Assembly: GCA_016765335.1 (NCBI GenBank)
Contig: JAESQE010000419.1
Location: 1-5,749 of the forward strand
Direction of reading: 5' to 3'
Source: Planctomycetaceae bacterium
GTDB lineage: Bacteria > Planctomycetota > Planctomycetia > Planctomycetales > Planctomycetaceae
DNA length: 5,749 nt
Shown here: positions 5,249 through 5,749 of the stretch, in pieces
Numbering within the stretch: position 1 is the stretch's first letter
Layout of the letters: each line of letters begins with the position of its first letter
Made by a program: the position numbers and the translations under genes
The notes under the pieces: generated by a model
Database searches by the model: none
What the model was told of the DNA's origin: nothing
What the model saw: only the letters and a program-made list of their open reading frames with translations

Positions 5249-5749
5249 CTAAATTTGTCCTGCGGGACGGGTTCCTTTGCCTTTTTGTTTTGTTGAAGAA
5301 TCTCCCAGTTCGTCTCTCGCCTGTTCTGCCAGTTTCTTTAATCGAGCAACAACCTCAGGGTGCTTAGCGATGACGTTGGTGGTTTCTCCTTGATCGGTTT
5401 TCAGGTTGTATAATTCATAGGTTGTTTTACGTTGAGCGTAACCAGCGGGGATGCCATCTTTTCCGGGATCTCCTACCAAGCTGCGATACGAATGAGGGAA
5501 GTGCAGTTTCCAGTCGCCGCTACGAATCGCCTGTAATTGTTTGCCATAGTAATAGTAGTAGGATTCGTGGGGTGTTTTAGCACCTTTCTCGCCGAAAATT
5601 AATGGGCGAATGTCTTTGCCATCAATATCGTGCGAAGGTAATTTAGCCCCGATAATCGCTGCAATGGTTGGGAAAATATCGATTGTTGCAGCCAGTTCAT
5701 CGCAAACCGTCCCAGCTGGAATCTTGCCGGGCCACCGCATTACACATGG
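5249..5749 (-). CDS. Arylsulfatase (sulfatase family), C-terminal part
   Basis: The frame is open to the window edge (complement of 5749) and ends at TAG (5251-5249), giving 166 residues of the C-terminus. Sulfatases of this type hydrolyse sulfate esters, and in planctomycetes many are exported to attack sulfated polysaccharides. Visible landmarks, in local numbering, are [14 protein letters not shown] (2-15), the strand and helix [11 protein letters not shown] (24-34), [11 protein letters not shown] (41-51), the core strand [11 protein letters not shown] (74-84), [15 protein letters not shown] (112-126) and a final helix ending near DELGDS. This order is typical of the C-terminal half of arylsulfatase A-type enzymes. 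The catalytic C/S-x-P-x-R motif that becomes formylglycine, the metal ligands and any signal peptide lie outside the window, so activity and substrate cannot be judged. The Met at 5740 is internal, not a start. A basic tail ([14 protein letters not shown]) ends the protein. Confidence 0.92.
   Translation of the reverse strand, partial: PCVMRWPGKIPAGTVCDELAATIDIFPTIAAIIGAKLPSHDIDGKDIRPLIFGEKGAKTPHESYYYYYGKQLQAIRSGDWKLHFPHSYRSLVGDPGKDGIPAGYAQRKTTYELYNLKTDQGETTNVIAKHPEVVARLKKLAEQARDELGDSSTKQKGKGTRPAGQI

Noticed and set aside
5113..5367. Plus-strand open frame of 84 codons
   Set aside because: It begins inside the foldback element and its second half is antisense to the sulfatase; its composition does not look like a protein.
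5738..5740. Met as the start of the sulfatase
   Set aside because: The frame continues to the window edge with PCV before it, and the WPGKIPAG motif belongs to the middle of the family, so this is an internal residue.

Overview
The window looks like a piece of a planctomycete chromosome of moderate G+C content. Two things suggest this. One is a type I signal peptidase (SPase I) with the large insertions and 'RW' box C that I associate with planctomycete homologues. The other is the end of an arylsulfatase, a family greatly expanded in that phylum. No 16S rRNA or other marker is present, so the phylum is an inference and no genus is proposed.

Layout. Positions 1-930 (+) hold the 3' part of a single-pass membrane protein of unknown function whose reading frame is already open at base 1. 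It overlaps by 4 bases (ATGA) with a gene at 927-2447 (+) for a 506-residue exported protein. That protein has a beta-rich N-terminal part, a long helical middle and a C-terminal BamE/SmpA-like domain. A 209-base gap follows, with a good sigma-70-like promoter (TATAAT at 2549-2554). Next is 2657-4819 (+), a 720-residue SPase I (lepB) with a disordered N-terminal tail, one membrane anchor, a four-cysteine zinc-ribbon-like insertion and a very large insertion between the catalytic Lys block and the last conserved block. A non-coding stretch of 429 bases (4820-5248) carries a foldback repeat element and several smaller repeats. The window closes with the C-terminal third or so of an arylsulfatase on the minus strand (5249-5749), convergent with lepB.

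How the genes fit together. The first two genes are very likely translationally coupled and may form an envelope-associated pair: a membrane-anchored protein and an exported partner. lepB has its own promoter but could also receive read-through. SPase I would process Sec substrates, plausibly including the exported protein upstream and the sulfatase downstream. This is a general housekeeping link, not evidence of a dedicated pathway.

Most notable. (1) The architecture of the signal peptidase. (2) A 17-bp-stem palindrome inside its coding sequence, within the disordered tail. (3) An intergenic foldback element with 26-nt imperfect inverted ends, a 9-nt tandem repeat and a possible 6-bp target duplication. 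I see no clear evidence of a defence system, CRISPR array, tRNA, rRNA or transposase gene.
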